From Acidobacteriota bacterium (GTDB lineage: Bacteria; Acidobacteriota; Terriglobia; Terriglobales; Acidobacteriaceae): a stretch of 64,000 nt of DNA. The stretch is from positions 62,001-126,000 of the forward strand of contig JAJYVF010000006.1 of assembly GCA_021792135.1 (NCBI GenBank). Direction: 5' to 3'. Below are positions 1-9,398 of this stretch, in pieces (position 1 is the first letter of the stretch; every line of letters starts with the position of its first letter). The translations under genes were made by a program, and so were the position numbers. The notes beneath the pieces are model-generated. The model had not been told where the DNA came from and ran no database searches. It saw nothing but the letters and a program-made list of their open reading frames with translations.

Positions 1-114
1 TGATGAGGAAACGAGGCGGTCGGGGTCGAAGGATCTGCATTCTGCTCCCCGGCCGGCAGGGCTTCGGAATCAGGCCATCTGCATTCCTGATACCCGCGAA
101 CCGGACCTCTGCCT

Positions 115-2286
115 TCAGCGCTGCCGGGCCAGCACCAGCGTCACATCGTCCGGTTGTTCCTGCGCGCCGATCCAGCTCCGCAGCGTCTGAATCACCTGCT
201 CGGCGATGCCTTCCAGGCTCAGATGCCGGTACCGCCGCACCACCTCCAGCAGCCGCTCTTCGCCGAACTCGCCAAAGTCGTTCTCCGGCTCCGTCACCCC
301 GTCGCTGTAAGCGATCAGAATGTCGCCCGCGCCCAGATGTTCGGTCCCCTGCTCCCACCCCTGTTCGTCCAGCAGGCCCACTACCGTGCCGCCCCGCCCC
401 AGCCGCGTCACCGTGTCATTGGCACGCAGCAGCAGCGGAGGCAGATGTCCGCCGTTGGAATACACCAGGCGCTGGCTGGGGCCATCGTAGTGCGCCAGGA
501 AGAGCGTTGCGTACTTCTCTGGCTGCGTGCTGCGATAGAGGTGCCGGTTCAGCAGCGCCAGTATCTTGGCTGGCTCCTCAAACAACTCTCCGCACTCGAT
601 CTCCTTTGCGCCCGCATACTGTGTCCGCGGGCTGGACAGCGCCGCAGCCCCCTCCGTAATCAGCTCTTCGCCCGCAAAGCGGTAGGCCCGCACCGCCGAG
701 TGCAGCGTCGCCATCAGCAGCGCCGCTGAGATTCCCTTGCCGCTGATATCCCCCAGCGCAATGCCCAGCCCGGTCTCGCCAAACAGAAGAAAGTCATAAT
801 AATCCCCGCTCACCGTGCGCGCCGGCAGACAAACCCCGTGCAGCTCCAGCATTGGCAGCGCAATGTGGCCGTGCGGGAACAAATTCGCCTGCACCTCCTG
901 CGCGATCTCCAGCTCGTTCTGCAGCCGCTCCTTTTCCCGCTGCTCCTCCAGCAGCCGCTCCAGCGACGCCGCCATCGTGTTAAACGACCGGCTCAGAGCC
1001 CCCAGCTGATCCCTGCGCTTCACCTGGATCCTGTGTTCCAGATTCCCGCCGTCGATGGCCAGCGTCGCCTCGTAGAGGTCGTGAACCGACCGAGTGATCG
1101 TCTGGTTCAGCCGCACCGCCGCCAGAAACGCCAGCAGTTCCAGCACCCCGAAGGCTACCGCGATCCCGATCAGCGCATCGCGCACCAGGTCCCCGACCCG
1201 CAGCGACGTGATAAACAGCCGCTGGTACAGCAGCGACGGCCGCGACGTCACATCCGCGTAGGTCTCATGCGGCTGCCCGGTCGCCCAGTCGACCGTGGCC
1301 AGCGGCGCCAGAAACGTCACCGGAATGTCGTAGAAGTGCAGCCCCGCCGCAAGCTGGCCGCCCGAGATAGCGCTCTTTCTCGCATCCTCCACGTCTTCCT
1401 TGTCAATCTGCACTCGCGTCACGGGCTTCCCCGCAGCGCGCGCCCGCCAGGTTTCCACCTTCGGGTTCTGGGCGCCTGGCTGCTGCTGGTCCCCGAAACC
1501 CACCCCCGGATAAATCGTCACCCGGCCCAGGCCTTCGGCAATCGCCTCCACATTCTGCTTCTGGATCGGCACGCTGGAGATCGCAACCGTCCTGTGACCG
1601 TCGAGGGTCACTTCGTCGGAGGCCCGCAGCCACAACTGCCCGTGGTCGATCACAATGCCGCGAAAGGACCCATGCAGCCACGGCGGAACCGCCGTCAGGC
1701 TGAGCGATGCGATTCCCGGCGGAGCCAGCTCCACCGGAACTCCGTCGTGGAAGGCGGAGATATTCAACCCCGTATATTCATGGCTCGCCGCCTCGTCGGT
1801 GGACTCCGCCAGGTTCACGCCCCCCGCCCCGTGCCTGTGCGCCAGTTCGTGTGCCACATGCATCACGATCCCGCCGTTCGTCGAGGCAATGTGCTCCAGC
1901 TCGGCGCTCACCACGCTGGTCGCCGCGAAAATCGCAAATTGTCCGGAGAACACGTACAGCAGAATCCCCGCCAGCGTCACAAACAGCACCAGCGGCGTCA
2001 GCCCCATCAGCAGGTAGGTGACGATCAGCCGGTTCCGCACCTTCCACAGCAGCCGCGTAAAGATAAACCGCCACAGCAGGGGAACGCAGAAGATGACGAG
2101 CAGGAATAGATTCAGCCGGGCAACCTTGCTGAAGATCGCGCCCGTCGCGTCCGGCAGCCACGTCAGCCCAGCCAGGACCAGATAGGCGACAAACAGCCAG
2201 AAGGCCGTGCGGTGCACGAATCCCTGCGGCGGGTCCCGGTGGAGACGCCGGAACACCGCAACCTCAAACTGTCGGAACTGTCGCAT
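115..2286 (-). CDS. Membrane-bound SpoIIE/PP2C-type serine phosphatase with HAMP-like linker
   Basis: Probable signalling phosphatase of the SpoIIE/RsbU kind, which typically dephosphorylates anti-sigma-antagonist proteins in partner switching. Three hydrophobic segments lie in the first 120 residues, followed by about 250 extracytoplasmic residues, a fourth membrane segment (GIAVAFGVLELLAFLAA) and a HAMP/coiled-coil linker (RSFNTMAASLERLLEEQ). The C-terminal phosphatase domain keeps the metal-binding aspartates in SGDYYD, GDISGKG, YSDGVTE and QPDDVTL. The frame extends upstream to a GTG at 2334; I prefer the ATG at 2286, but neither has a well-placed Shine-Dalgarno. It is the last gene of a four-gene minus-strand run. 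The sensed ligand and the target protein cannot be told from sequence. Confidence 0.85.
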   Translation of the reverse strand: MRQFRQFEVAVFRRLHRDPPQGFVHRTAFWLFVAYLVLAGLTWLPDATGAIFSKVARLNLFLLVIFCVPLLWRFIFTRLLWKVRNRLIVTYLLMGLTPLVLFVTLAGILLYVFSGQFAIFAATSVVSAELEHIASTNGGIVMHVAHELAHRHGAGGVNLAESTDEAASHEYTGLNISAFHDGVPVELAPPGIASLSLTAVPPWLHGSFRGIVIDHGQLWLRASDEVTLDGHRTVAISSVPIQKQNVEAIAEGLGRVTIYPGVGFGDQQQPGAQNPKVETWRARAAGKPVTRVQIDKEDVEDARKSAISGGQLAAGLHFYDIPVTFLAPLATVDWATGQPHETYADVTSRPSLLYQRLFITSLRVGDLVRDALIGIAVAFGVLELLAFLAAVRLNQTITRSVHDLYEATLAIDGGNLEHRIQVKRRDQLGALSRSFNTMAASLERLLEEQREKERLQNELEIAQEVQANLFPHGHIALPMLELHGVCLPARTVSGDYYDFLLFGETGLGIALGDISGKGISAALLMATLHSAVRAYRFAGEELITEGAAALSSPRTQYAGAKEIECGELFEEPAKILALLNRHLYRSTQPEKYATLFLAHYDGPSQRLVYSNGGHLPPLLLRANDTVTRLGRGGTVVGLLDEQGWEQGTEHLGAGDILIAYSDGVTEPENDFGEFGEERLLEVVRRYRHLSLEGIAEQVIQTLRSWIGAQEQPDDVTLVLARQR

Positions 2287-2421
2287 CTGGGCGAAGTTTA
2301 CCCCGTTTTCGGAGGAGGCCCTCCTGAAACACACAGCCGTCCGCCGGCGTCCTCCGCAGGCCGTAGTCCCCGCTTTCTTTCCTCGAATCCGGCAGGCGGC
2401 CTTGCGCCCGCCGCAAGCCCC

Positions 2422-3120
2422 TCAGGCTGCCCGCGCCCGCCGCTCGGCTTCAATGCCATCCAGCGCGGCCCACAGCGCCCGGGCCGCATTCTCGGCCGAC
2501 TGCAGCGCCGCCTCCGCCTTCTGCGGATCGTCGCCCACCGCCTGTGTCAGCAGTCTCTGCCACACCATCGCGTGGTGCACGTCCGCCGTCGCATGCAAAT
2601 CGAAATACCGGCACGTTGCCGCATCCGCGCCATACCACTGCCGCAGGCCCCGCGCCTTCTCCTGGGCCACCCACGGTATCTGTGACTCGTACGCATAGAA
2701 CGCCGCCAGCGCCCCCTCCGGCGCTGCCGTTTCCGCTGCCGCATGGAAGTGCTCCGTCAACCGCGTCATCGCTGCATTGCCTGTGCCTTCGCGCACCGCT
2801 TCCCGATCCGCTCCCATCCCTGCGGCAAAATCCAGCCACAGCTCAGTGTGGGGCCGCCCTCCGCCGCTCGGCGAATCCTTACCCTCCTCATCCGCCAGAT
2901 TCGCCAGCACCGCGCGCCGCATCGCGCCTTCGTCCAGCCGCGCGGCAAACGCGCTCAGATACGCCGGAAACGCCGCGACCTGCGGGTAGTACTCCGCCGC
3001 ATAGGCGCTCAGATCCTCGCGCGTCAGGCTCCCGGCGCTCCACGCCTTGTAAAACGGGTGGCAAAGCAGATCGAACCGCGCAATACGCTCATCCAGCTGC
3101 TGCAAAAGGGTCTTCTTCAT
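2422..3120 (-). CDS. CADD/PqqC-like haem-oxygenase-fold protein, probable self-sacrificing p-aminobenzoate synthase
   Basis: Belongs to the TenA/PqqC-like family related to chlamydial CADD (CT610), which makes p-aminobenzoate for folate from one of its own tyrosines using a dinuclear metal site. Visible counterparts of the CADD residues are Y24 (HPFYKAW, for Tyr27), Y40 (for Tyr43), K155 (for Lys152) and metal ligands E79, H91, E145, H176, D180 and H183 (pattern HATADVHH). Offsets are regular except for about five extra residues between E79 and H91 (DSPSGGGRP). At 232 aa it has the normal family length. It lies 69 bp downstream of the HGSNAT-like gene on the same strand. Function is inferred from family and residues; related PqqC-like enzymes are the alternative. 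Confidence 0.75.
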   Translation of the reverse strand: MKKTLLQQLDERIARFDLLCHPFYKAWSAGSLTREDLSAYAAEYYPQVAAFPAYLSAFAARLDEGAMRRAVLANLADEEGKDSPSGGGRPHTELWLDFAAGMGADREAVREGTGNAAMTRLTEHFHAAAETAAPEGALAAFYAYESQIPWVAQEKARGLRQWYGADAATCRYFDLHATADVHHAMVWQRLLTQAVGDDPQKAEAALQSAENAARALWAALDGIEAERRARAA

Positions 3121-3189
3121 CGCATTCTCCGAGTCGGCAATCCTGACCAGAATACCAGGAATGCCTCCGGCCCTTCCGCACCGGCGCCC

Positions 3190-4335
3190 CTACACCTTGA
3201 GGAAAATCTTCCTCTTATACAGAACCGCCATCGGCACCCAGCACACCAGCATGAAACAGATGGAATACGCGAGCGACGCCGTTCCTGCCGGATGGATCAC
3301 CGTATAAAGGACCGCGAACGCCGCCTGTCCCAGGCTTTCATGCGGCGCCACATGGATCACCCCCACGATGGCGCTCAGCACCTCCGACAGGACGTATGCC
3401 GAAATGGCGTTCACGCCGAACACCAGCCAGAACCCCGTCCACCCCTTCTTCCATCCCCGGATCTCCGACATCCACATCAGCAGCGCCCACGCCACCATCG
3501 AGATGCCGCCCGCGAACAGGACATACGAGCTCGTCCACAGCTTCTTGTTGATCGGGAACCACGGGTTCCACAGCTCGCCCAGCAGGATGCACACCACCCC
3601 CGCGCCCAGCAGCCCTGCGCATTTCCGCTGCAGCGTGTTGCTGGTGCGCAGCCAGATCGCCGTCAGCATGCCCAGCAGCGTCGTCCCCAGCGCCGGCAGG
3701 TCGCTCAGCAGACCCTCCGGATCCCGCACCCCTTCATACAGCCGTCCCGGAAAGATATGCCGGTCCAGCCACGCCACCATGTTCGCGTCCTTGTCGAGGA
3801 AGGGAATATTCCGCCCCGGCACCCCATACCCCGGCACCGGAACCCACCGCATGATGATGAAGTAGGCGACCAGTGCGAACACTAGGATCGCCACCTTGGT
3901 GCTCGCACGGCGGTCCCACAGATACAGCAGGCTCGCGATCAGGTAGCAGATGGCAATCCGCTGCAGAACTCCGTAGATGCGCAGATGCGCCCATGGAAAG
4001 TAGGGAAATCCGTTGACGAACAGCCCCAGGCAGAAAAGGATCACGAATCGCCGAAAGATCTTCGGCAGCATCGCGCTCGGCGCCACGCCCCGGCTCAGCC
4101 GCGATTCCAGAGAAAAGACGATCGTCACCCCCACCACATAGAGGAACGTCGGAAACACCAGGTCCGTCGGCGTCCAGCCGCTCCAGGCCGAGTGCTCGAA
4201 GGGCCAGTACGCATGCCCTCCGTTGTTATTGACCATGATCATGAACGCGATCGTGATCCCGCGCAGCACATCAAGGGAAAGCATGCGCGTGGTCGTGGTC
4301 GCCACCGGCTGCTCAAGCTTCGTAACGGTTGCCAT
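3190..4335 (-). CDS. HGSNAT-like (DUF5009/DUF1624-type) membrane acyltransferase
   Basis: Polytopic inner-membrane protein with about ten hydrophobic segments. The N-terminal signature LSLDVLRGITIAFMIMVNN, followed by GWTPTDLVFPTFLYVVGV, is typical of the heparan-alpha-glucosaminide N-acetyltransferase/DUF5009 family, common in Acidobacteria and Bacteroidetes. Members are thought to transfer acyl groups to sugars across the membrane; the substrate here is unknown. The frame is open to an ATG at 4386, but I use the ATG at 4335 (MATVTKLEQ) because the upstream residues lack conservation-like character. It sits 173 bp downstream of the giant Ig-repeat gene and may share its transcript. Confidence 0.82.
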   Translation of the reverse strand: MATVTKLEQPVATTTTRMLSLDVLRGITIAFMIMVNNNGGHAYWPFEHSAWSGWTPTDLVFPTFLYVVGVTIVFSLESRLSRGVAPSAMLPKIFRRFVILFCLGLFVNGFPYFPWAHLRIYGVLQRIAICYLIASLLYLWDRRASTKVAILVFALVAYFIIMRWVPVPGYGVPGRNIPFLDKDANMVAWLDRHIFPGRLYEGVRDPEGLLSDLPALGTTLLGMLTAIWLRTSNTLQRKCAGLLGAGVVCILLGELWNPWFPINKKLWTSSYVLFAGGISMVAWALLMWMSEIRGWKKGWTGFWLVFGVNAISAYVLSEVLSAIVGVIHVAPHESLGQAAFAVLYTVIHPAGTASLAYSICFMLVCWVPMAVLYKRKIFLKV

Positions 4336-4508
4336 TGTCTTTTGGGGGCGGGGGAACAACAATTTCCCGGCAGCACAACTGTACATCCTCCGCCCGCCCG
4401 CGCGCCCGCGGAAAATCCGAAAATCCGCGCGTCCCCCGCTCCACGGCCCTTACCGCCGGAGAAATCCCCGGTCGCGTCACCCTCTCCACCCCACCTCGGC
4501 CCTTCCGC

Positions 4509-7500
4509 TCACTGCTCGAAATACAGGACCACCGGTTGTGCATTCGCCGAGCTCAGATCCAGCCCTAGCACCTCTGCTGGGCCCACCACCCACAGCGCAA
4601 GCGTCTTGCCCGAAGGCGTGGTCAGCGCCAGCGTCCCGCGCCCGGTATTCGCCGCACCCGGTACGCTGTAGCTGCCCGCCAGTGCCTGCCCCGTCGAATT
4701 TCCGGAACTCTGGCTGATATCTTCCGTCCCGCTCATCGCGCTCCTGCCGTCGAAACTGATGACCCCGGAATACAGTGGAGCCCCGCCCGCCAGCGGTTCC
4801 CCGGACCCCAGCAGATAGGTCCCCACAATAGCTGCGTTGGAGAAGCGCGCCTGCGCCGTCTGCGGTTCCATCTCGCCCATGTCAACCGCCGCCGTCGTTG
4901 CATCCATCAGGAAGGCGTGGTTCTGGCCGATCACGTAGAGGAACCACACCGTCTCGTGCCCGTTGGAGTCGTCCAGGTTCATGGTGCCCCGTCCGTTCAG
5001 TTGCACCGCGTAGGCTCCCGTCAGCACATTGCCCGTCGTCACTGTGCCGGCGGCGTTCTTATCGAACTGCGCCAGCGGCTGGGAGATGCCGTCGAAGATG
5101 ATCCGCCCCACCTCTGCCTGCGAATTGCCTCCCTGTTGCCCACTCAGGCTGAACGCCGTCGTCCCACTGAGGGACGAACTGAGATACGGCGTTCCCGTCT
5201 GCATTTCCACCGGCCCGCCGAAGATGGGGTTGTTCTGGCTCAGCGGATCGACGGAAGTCAGCAGCAGCTTCTGCGCCGATACCACGTAGAACGCAAACCG
5301 GAACGCCCCGCCCTCAAAACCCGGCACGCTCAGGGTTAGCGTGCCCCGGCCCGTGCCGTCGACCCGGTAGACTCCATTGAGGTTCGAATACGTCGGCGCA
5401 ACCGAGCCGCCATCGTTCACGTCAATGCTGCTGCCGCGGCGAATGTTGCCCGAGCCGTCGAAGTAAAGCACTCCCAGGGCTCCGATGCGGCTTCCGTTGC
5501 TGTCCTGGCCCGCCAGGCTTATCACGTACCCCCCTTTCAGCGACTCATCGCTGAAAGTCGCAGGATTCTGCTTCTCGATCACGCCCGAGCCGCGGATTCC
5601 CGTCGAGTCGAATTCGATGAACCGCCCGCTCGTGCCGGCCAGGTTCATCGCGAAGCGGAACGTCTGCGTACCTGTAGCCGTCGAGAACGTCATCGTCCCG
5701 CGATTGTCGCCGCCCACCTGATACGTCCCGGTGAAGGAGACATCCGTTGCCGGGCCGCCGCCCGTGCTGTTCGCATCCTCAACCCCGGCCGTGATGTTGC
5801 CGTTCCCGTCCGCCGTGAAGGAGCCCCCCGACTGGTAGATGCCGTTGGCGTCAAACCCGGTGAACTGGAACGCATACTGCCCCTTGAGCTTCGCGTCTTC
5901 GCTCGCCACCAGCGTGATCGTCGCCGAGGCCGACTGCGAGACGTCGATCTGTGCCGAGGCCTTCACGATCACCGTCGTGGCGGATGGCACCGCTCCCGGC
6001 GCCGTATACAGCCCCGCCGAGCTGATCGTGCCGCAGCCCGAGCCGGAGCAGCCTGCCCCGCTTACGCTCCAGTCGACCGCTGTGTTGGTGCTGCCCTTCA
6101 CGATCGCCTCGAACTGCTGCTGGCTCGAAACCGCCATCACCGCGCTCGCCGGTGTGATCGTGATGTTGACCGGAGGAATGATCGTCACCGTCGCCGAAGC
6201 CGACTTCGTCGTGTCCGCATCCGATGTTGCCGTCACTGTGACCTGCGCCGGAGTCGGGATCGCCGCCGGCGCCGAATACAGCCCCGCCGGGCTGATCGTC
6301 CCGCAGGCGCTGCCCGAGCATCCGCTCCCCGTCACGCTCCAGGAAACCGTCGTCTTCTGGCTGCCCGTCACCGTGGCCGTGAACTGCTGATGCTCGCCCA
6401 TCACCACCTGCACGTTGCTGGGCGAAATGCTCACCTCCAGAGGCGGAAGGATCGTCACCGTAGCGCTCGCTGCCTTGCTGGTATCTGCGGCGGAAGTCGC
6501 CGTCACCGTCACTGCAGCCGGGTTCGGCACGGTCCCCGGCGCGCTGTACAGGCCCGTCGAGCTGACCACCCCGCACGCAGCACCCGAGCATCCCTTGCCC
6601 GTCACGCTCCAGGTCACCGCCGTGTTCGAGTTCCCCGTCACCTTCGCGCTGAACTGCTCGTGCTCCCCGGCCACCACCTGTGCCGTCGTGGGCGAAATCG
6701 TTACGGCTACCGGCGGGATGATGGTCACCGTTGCCGTTGCCGAGGAAGTCGCATCGGCCACCGACGTCACCTTCACCGTCACCTGCGGCGGACTCGGCAC
6801 GCTGGAGGGGGCGGTATACAGCCCGGTCGAGGTAATCTTTCCGCACGCGCTCCCGCTGCATCCGCTGCCGCTCACGCTCCAGGTCACGCTGGTGCTCGCC
6901 GTCCCGGTCACTGTCGCCACAAAGTGCGCCTGTGCCCCTGTGGTCAGCGTCTCCGTCACCGGCGAGATCGTCACCGCGATCGGCGGAACCAGCGTCACCG
7001 AAGCCGTGCTCGACTTCGTTGGATCCGCCGCCGCCGTCGCCGTCACGAAGACCTGGGCCGGGTTCGGCACCACAAACGGCGCCGTGTACAGCCCCGTCGA
7101 GGAGACGGCTCCGCAGGAAGCCCCGCTGCAGCCCGGTCCGGTCACGCTCCAGTTCACTGCGGTGTTCGTGGTTCCCGTCACCGTCGCGCTGAACTGCTGC
7201 GTTTTGCTGAGCGTCACCTGCACGCTCGCCGGCGAGATGCTGACCGCGACCGGCCCGGTGATCGTCACCAGGGCCTTACCCGATTTGCTCGTATCGGCCA
7301 CCGAGGTCGCCGTCACCGTCACCTGGTTCGGGCTGGGCGCCGTGGCCGGTGCCGTGTACAGCCCGCTGCTGCTGATCGTCCCGCACGCTGCCCCGCTGCA
7401 CCCGCTGCCCGCCACCGTCCAGGTCACGGCCGTATTGGTCGTGTTCTGAACCGTTGCCGTGAACTGCTGCTGTTTACCCGTCACCACGCTCGCCAGCGAC

Positions 7501-8675
7501 GGAGAGACACTCACCGCCACCGCTGCAACGATCGTCACCGAAGCCGTGCTCGACTTCGTGGCATCGGCCACCGAGGTTGCCGTCACAAATACCTGAGCCG
7601 GATTCGGAACCGAAGACGGTGCGGTGTAGAGTCCACCGCTGGTGATCGTCCCGCACGCCGCTCCGCTGCACCCCGTCCCCGTGACGCTCCAGTTCACCCC
7701 GGTATTCGACGTATTGCTCACCGTCGCCGTGAACTGCTGTTGTGCCGCCGTCAGAAGCTGCACGCTCGCCGGCGAAACCTTCACGGCAACTGACGGCGCC
7801 ACCGTCACCGTCGCCGTACTCGATTTCGTGGAATCCGCTGCCGAGGTCGCTCGCACCGATACCTGCGCCGGGCTCGGCACCGACGAAGGTGCGGTGTACA
7901 GTCCGCCGCTGCTGATCGTCCCGCAGCTGGCCCCGCTGCACCCGCTCCCCGACAGGCTCCAGTTCACGGCGGTATTGCTGGTGTTGCTCACCGTCGCCGT
8001 GAACTGCTGCTGTTTTCCCGTCACCACCGTCGCCGCTGCCGGAGAGACACTCACCGATACCGGCAACGTCACCGTGACCACCGCCGATCCCGCCTTCGAT
8101 GGATCGGCAATCGAGACGGCCTGAATTGTCACCTGCGCCGGGCTGGGTACCGTCGATGGCGCGGTATACACCCCGCTGGGCGAGATGCTGCCGCACCCCG
8201 TGATCGAGCAGCTGCCGGCAACCCGCCACATCACTCCCGTGATCGTGGTGCCGCTCACCGTGGCCGTAAAGCTCTGCTGACCTCCCGCCAGCAACGTGGC
8301 TGACGCGGGCGAGACCGAAACCGTGATGTCCGAGGTCGTTCCGATAATCGCCGCCGCGCTGGCGCTCGCGCTCAGGTCGGCCAGCGAAGTCGCCGTCACC
8401 GCGACCACATTGGGGTGCGGAGCCACGGCCGGGGCCGTATACACTCCCAGGCTGTTGATCTGTCCGCACGCGATTCCCGCGCAGTTGGTCCCCGCCAAAC
8501 TCCACAGCACCACGCTGTTGGTGGTGCCGTTCACCACTGCCGTAAACTGCGTCTGCCCCCCGGGCTGTACCTCAACCGTGGTCGGTGAAATCGATACGCT
8601 GACCGATGCCAGTGCCGCTGTCGGACAGACCAATGCCGTAAGGATTGCGAATCCGCCCTTCCATAGATGTTTCAT
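4509..8675 (-). CDS. Giant secreted Ig-like tandem-repeat protein with C-terminal GRGT repeats
   Basis: A 1388-residue exported protein. Residues 1-24 are a signal peptide (MKHLWKGGFAILTALVCPTA, then ALAS). Residues 25 to about 927 are ten tandem Ig-like (Big2-like) units of about 90 residues, each running from a xVSxSP strand through QQFTATV, a W, a C-x4-C pair (GCSGAACG type), GLYTAPxxVP and a closing TATVTI strand. The C-terminal 460 residues hold four units of 110-120 residues with the pattern L-x-G-x-Y ... DGxGxI ... GRGT. No enzymatic motif, LPxTG or obvious membrane anchor is seen, so an adhesin or matrix role is an inference. Start ATG 8675 has GAGGCAGG upstream. The repeats create long meaningless reading frames on the other strand. 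Confidence 0.88.
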   Translation of the reverse strand: MKHLWKGGFAILTALVCPTAALASVSVSISPTTVEVQPGGQTQFTAVVNGTTNSVVLWSLAGTNCAGIACGQINSLGVYTAPAVAPHPNVVAVTATSLADLSASASAAAIIGTTSDITVSVSPASATLLAGGQQSFTATVSGTTITGVMWRVAGSCSITGCGSISPSGVYTAPSTVPSPAQVTIQAVSIADPSKAGSAVVTVTLPVSVSVSPAAATVVTGKQQQFTATVSNTSNTAVNWSLSGSGCSGASCGTISSGGLYTAPSSVPSPAQVSVRATSAADSTKSSTATVTVAPSVAVKVSPASVQLLTAAQQQFTATVSNTSNTGVNWSVTGTGCSGAACGTITSGGLYTAPSSVPNPAQVFVTATSVADATKSSTASVTIVAAVAVSVSPSLASVVTGKQQQFTATVQNTTNTAVTWTVAGSGCSGAACGTISSSGLYTAPATAPSPNQVTVTATSVADTSKSGKALVTITGPVAVSISPASVQVTLSKTQQFSATVTGTTNTAVNWSVTGPGCSGASCGAVSSTGLYTAPFVVPNPAQVFVTATAAADPTKSSTASVTLVPPIAVTISPVTETLTTGAQAHFVATVTGTASTSVTWSVSGSGCSGSACGKITSTGLYTAPSSVPSPPQVTVKVTSVADATSSATATVTIIPPVAVTISPTTAQVVAGEHEQFSAKVTGNSNTAVTWSVTGKGCSGAACGVVSSTGLYSAPGTVPNPAAVTVTATSAADTSKAASATVTILPPLEVSISPSNVQVVMGEHQQFTATVTGSQKTTVSWSVTGSGCSGSACGTISPAGLYSAPAAIPTPAQVTVTATSDADTTKSASATVTIIPPVNITITPASAVMAVSSQQQFEAIVKGSTNTAVDWSVSGAGCSGSGCGTISSAGLYTAPGAVPSATTVIVKASAQIDVSQSASATITLVASEDAKLKGQYAFQFTGFDANGIYQSGGSFTADGNGNITAGVEDANSTGGGPATDVSFTGTYQVGGDNRGTMTFSTATGTQTFRFAMNLAGTSGRFIEFDSTGIRGSGVIEKQNPATFSDESLKGGYVISLAGQDSNGSRIGALGVLYFDGSGNIRRGSSIDVNDGGSVAPTYSNLNGVYRVDGTGRGTLTLSVPGFEGGAFRFAFYVVSAQKLLLTSVDPLSQNNPIFGGPVEMQTGTPYLSSSLSGTTAFSLSGQQGGNSQAEVGRIIFDGISQPLAQFDKNAAGTVTTGNVLTGAYAVQLNGRGTMNLDDSNGHETVWFLYVIGQNHAFLMDATTAAVDMGEMEPQTAQARFSNAAIVGTYLLGSGEPLAGGAPLYSGVISFDGRSAMSGTEDISQSSGNSTGQALAGSYSVPGAANTGRGTLALTTPSGKTLALWVVGPAEVLGLDLSSANAQPVVLYFEQ
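5899..8603 (-). repeat. Ten tandem about 270-bp repeats encoding Ig-like domains
   Basis: Ten head-to-tail coding units of about 267-276 bp within the giant surface protein. The central units (third to ninth) are most alike at DNA level; the first and tenth are more diverged. Every unit encodes a C-x4-C pair just before a GxISxxGLYTAP strand, which could form a small disulfide loop. Such arrays change copy number by recombination or slippage and are prone to assembly collapse. Confidence 0.9.
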
Positions 8676-8978
8676 CGGATGCCTGCCTCGGACTGCTTCG
8701 TTCGGGCCCGGTTCTGGCTGGATGAAGACCCCGGCATCCTCGTGAATGCGCGCGGAGAAACAGGTCAGCTCGCCAGGGCGAGCGGCATTCCGGCCCGGTC
8801 TTCAATGCCTTTGCGCAGGCATTCGAACACGGCTGGCACCCCGTTACAATGCCGCAATTGGCCTAATCCTTTTTGAGTCGCCCGCGCTCCTCCCGCTTTC
8901 AGCGCGGGATCACACCAGGCATTTCCCCTCTCCTGAGCGCACCTCGCCCCCGCGCCTGTGCTATCCTTCACCGTTCCC
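8676..8978. other. Divergent intergenic region between the Ig-repeat gene and the B12-domain gene
   Basis: About 300 bp with no supported gene. It contains two inverted repeats (AATGCC 8803-8808 with GGCATT 8818-8823; CCCGCGCT 8881-8888 with AGCGCGGG 8901-8908). A possible rightward promoter has TTCGAA at 8822-8827, a 17-nt spacer and TACAAT at 8845-8850. The promoter match is weak at -35 and is only a suggestion. Confidence 0.35.
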
Positions 8979-9398
8979 ATGGCTGAGCGCACAACTCCGA
9001 TTCGCGTGCTGGTGGCCAAGCCTGGCCTCGACGGACACGACCGCGGCGCCAGGGTTATCGCCCGTGCCCTGCGCGACGCCGGCATGGAGGTCATCTACAC
9101 CGGCCTCCGCCAGACGCCCGAGATGATCGTCAATGCCGCCATCCAGGAAGACGTCGACTGTGTCGGTCTCAGCATCCTTTCCGGCGCCCACAACGCGCTT
9201 GTTCCGCGCGTCACCGCGCTGCTCCGCGAACGCGGCGCCGCCGACATCCTCATCGTCCTCGGCGGTACCATTCCCGAGCAGGATGTGGAGTATTTAAGGA
9301 GTCAGGGAGTCGCCGCGATCTTCGGCCCCGGCACCTCGCTCGAAGCCGTCGTCCGCTTCATCCGCGAAAACGTGAAGCCCCGCGGCGTCGAAGTCTGA
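8979..9398 (+). CDS. mcmA2: Stand-alone B12-binding subunit/domain of methylmalonyl-CoA mutase
   Basis: A 139-residue protein matching the C-terminal cobalamin-binding domain of methylmalonyl-CoA mutase, which interconverts methylmalonyl-CoA and succinyl-CoA. The histidine ligand motif is DGHDRGARV, preceded by RVLVAKPGL; later motifs GLSILSGAH and [10 protein letters not shown] fit the Rossmann-like fold. The catalytic TIM-barrel subunit is not in this window, so this is the small subunit of a split mutase or of another acyl-CoA mutase. The frame opens at ATG 8958, but the second ATG at 8979 ([10 protein letters not shown]) begins exactly where the family does. The chaperone meaB and the epimerase mce lie some 22 kb away. 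Confidence 0.88.
   Translation: MAERTTPIRVLVAKPGLDGHDRGARVIARALRDAGMEVIYTGLRQTPEMIVNAAIQEDVDCVGLSILSGAHNALVPRVTALLRERGAADILIVLGGTIPEQDVEYLRSQGVAAIFGPGTSLEAVVRFIRENVKPRGVEV

Noticed and set aside
6390-7793. Long plus-strand open frames opposite the Ig-repeat gene
   Set aside because: They are antisense shadows created by the repeated high-GC coding strand; their translations are Arg/His-rich without domain features.
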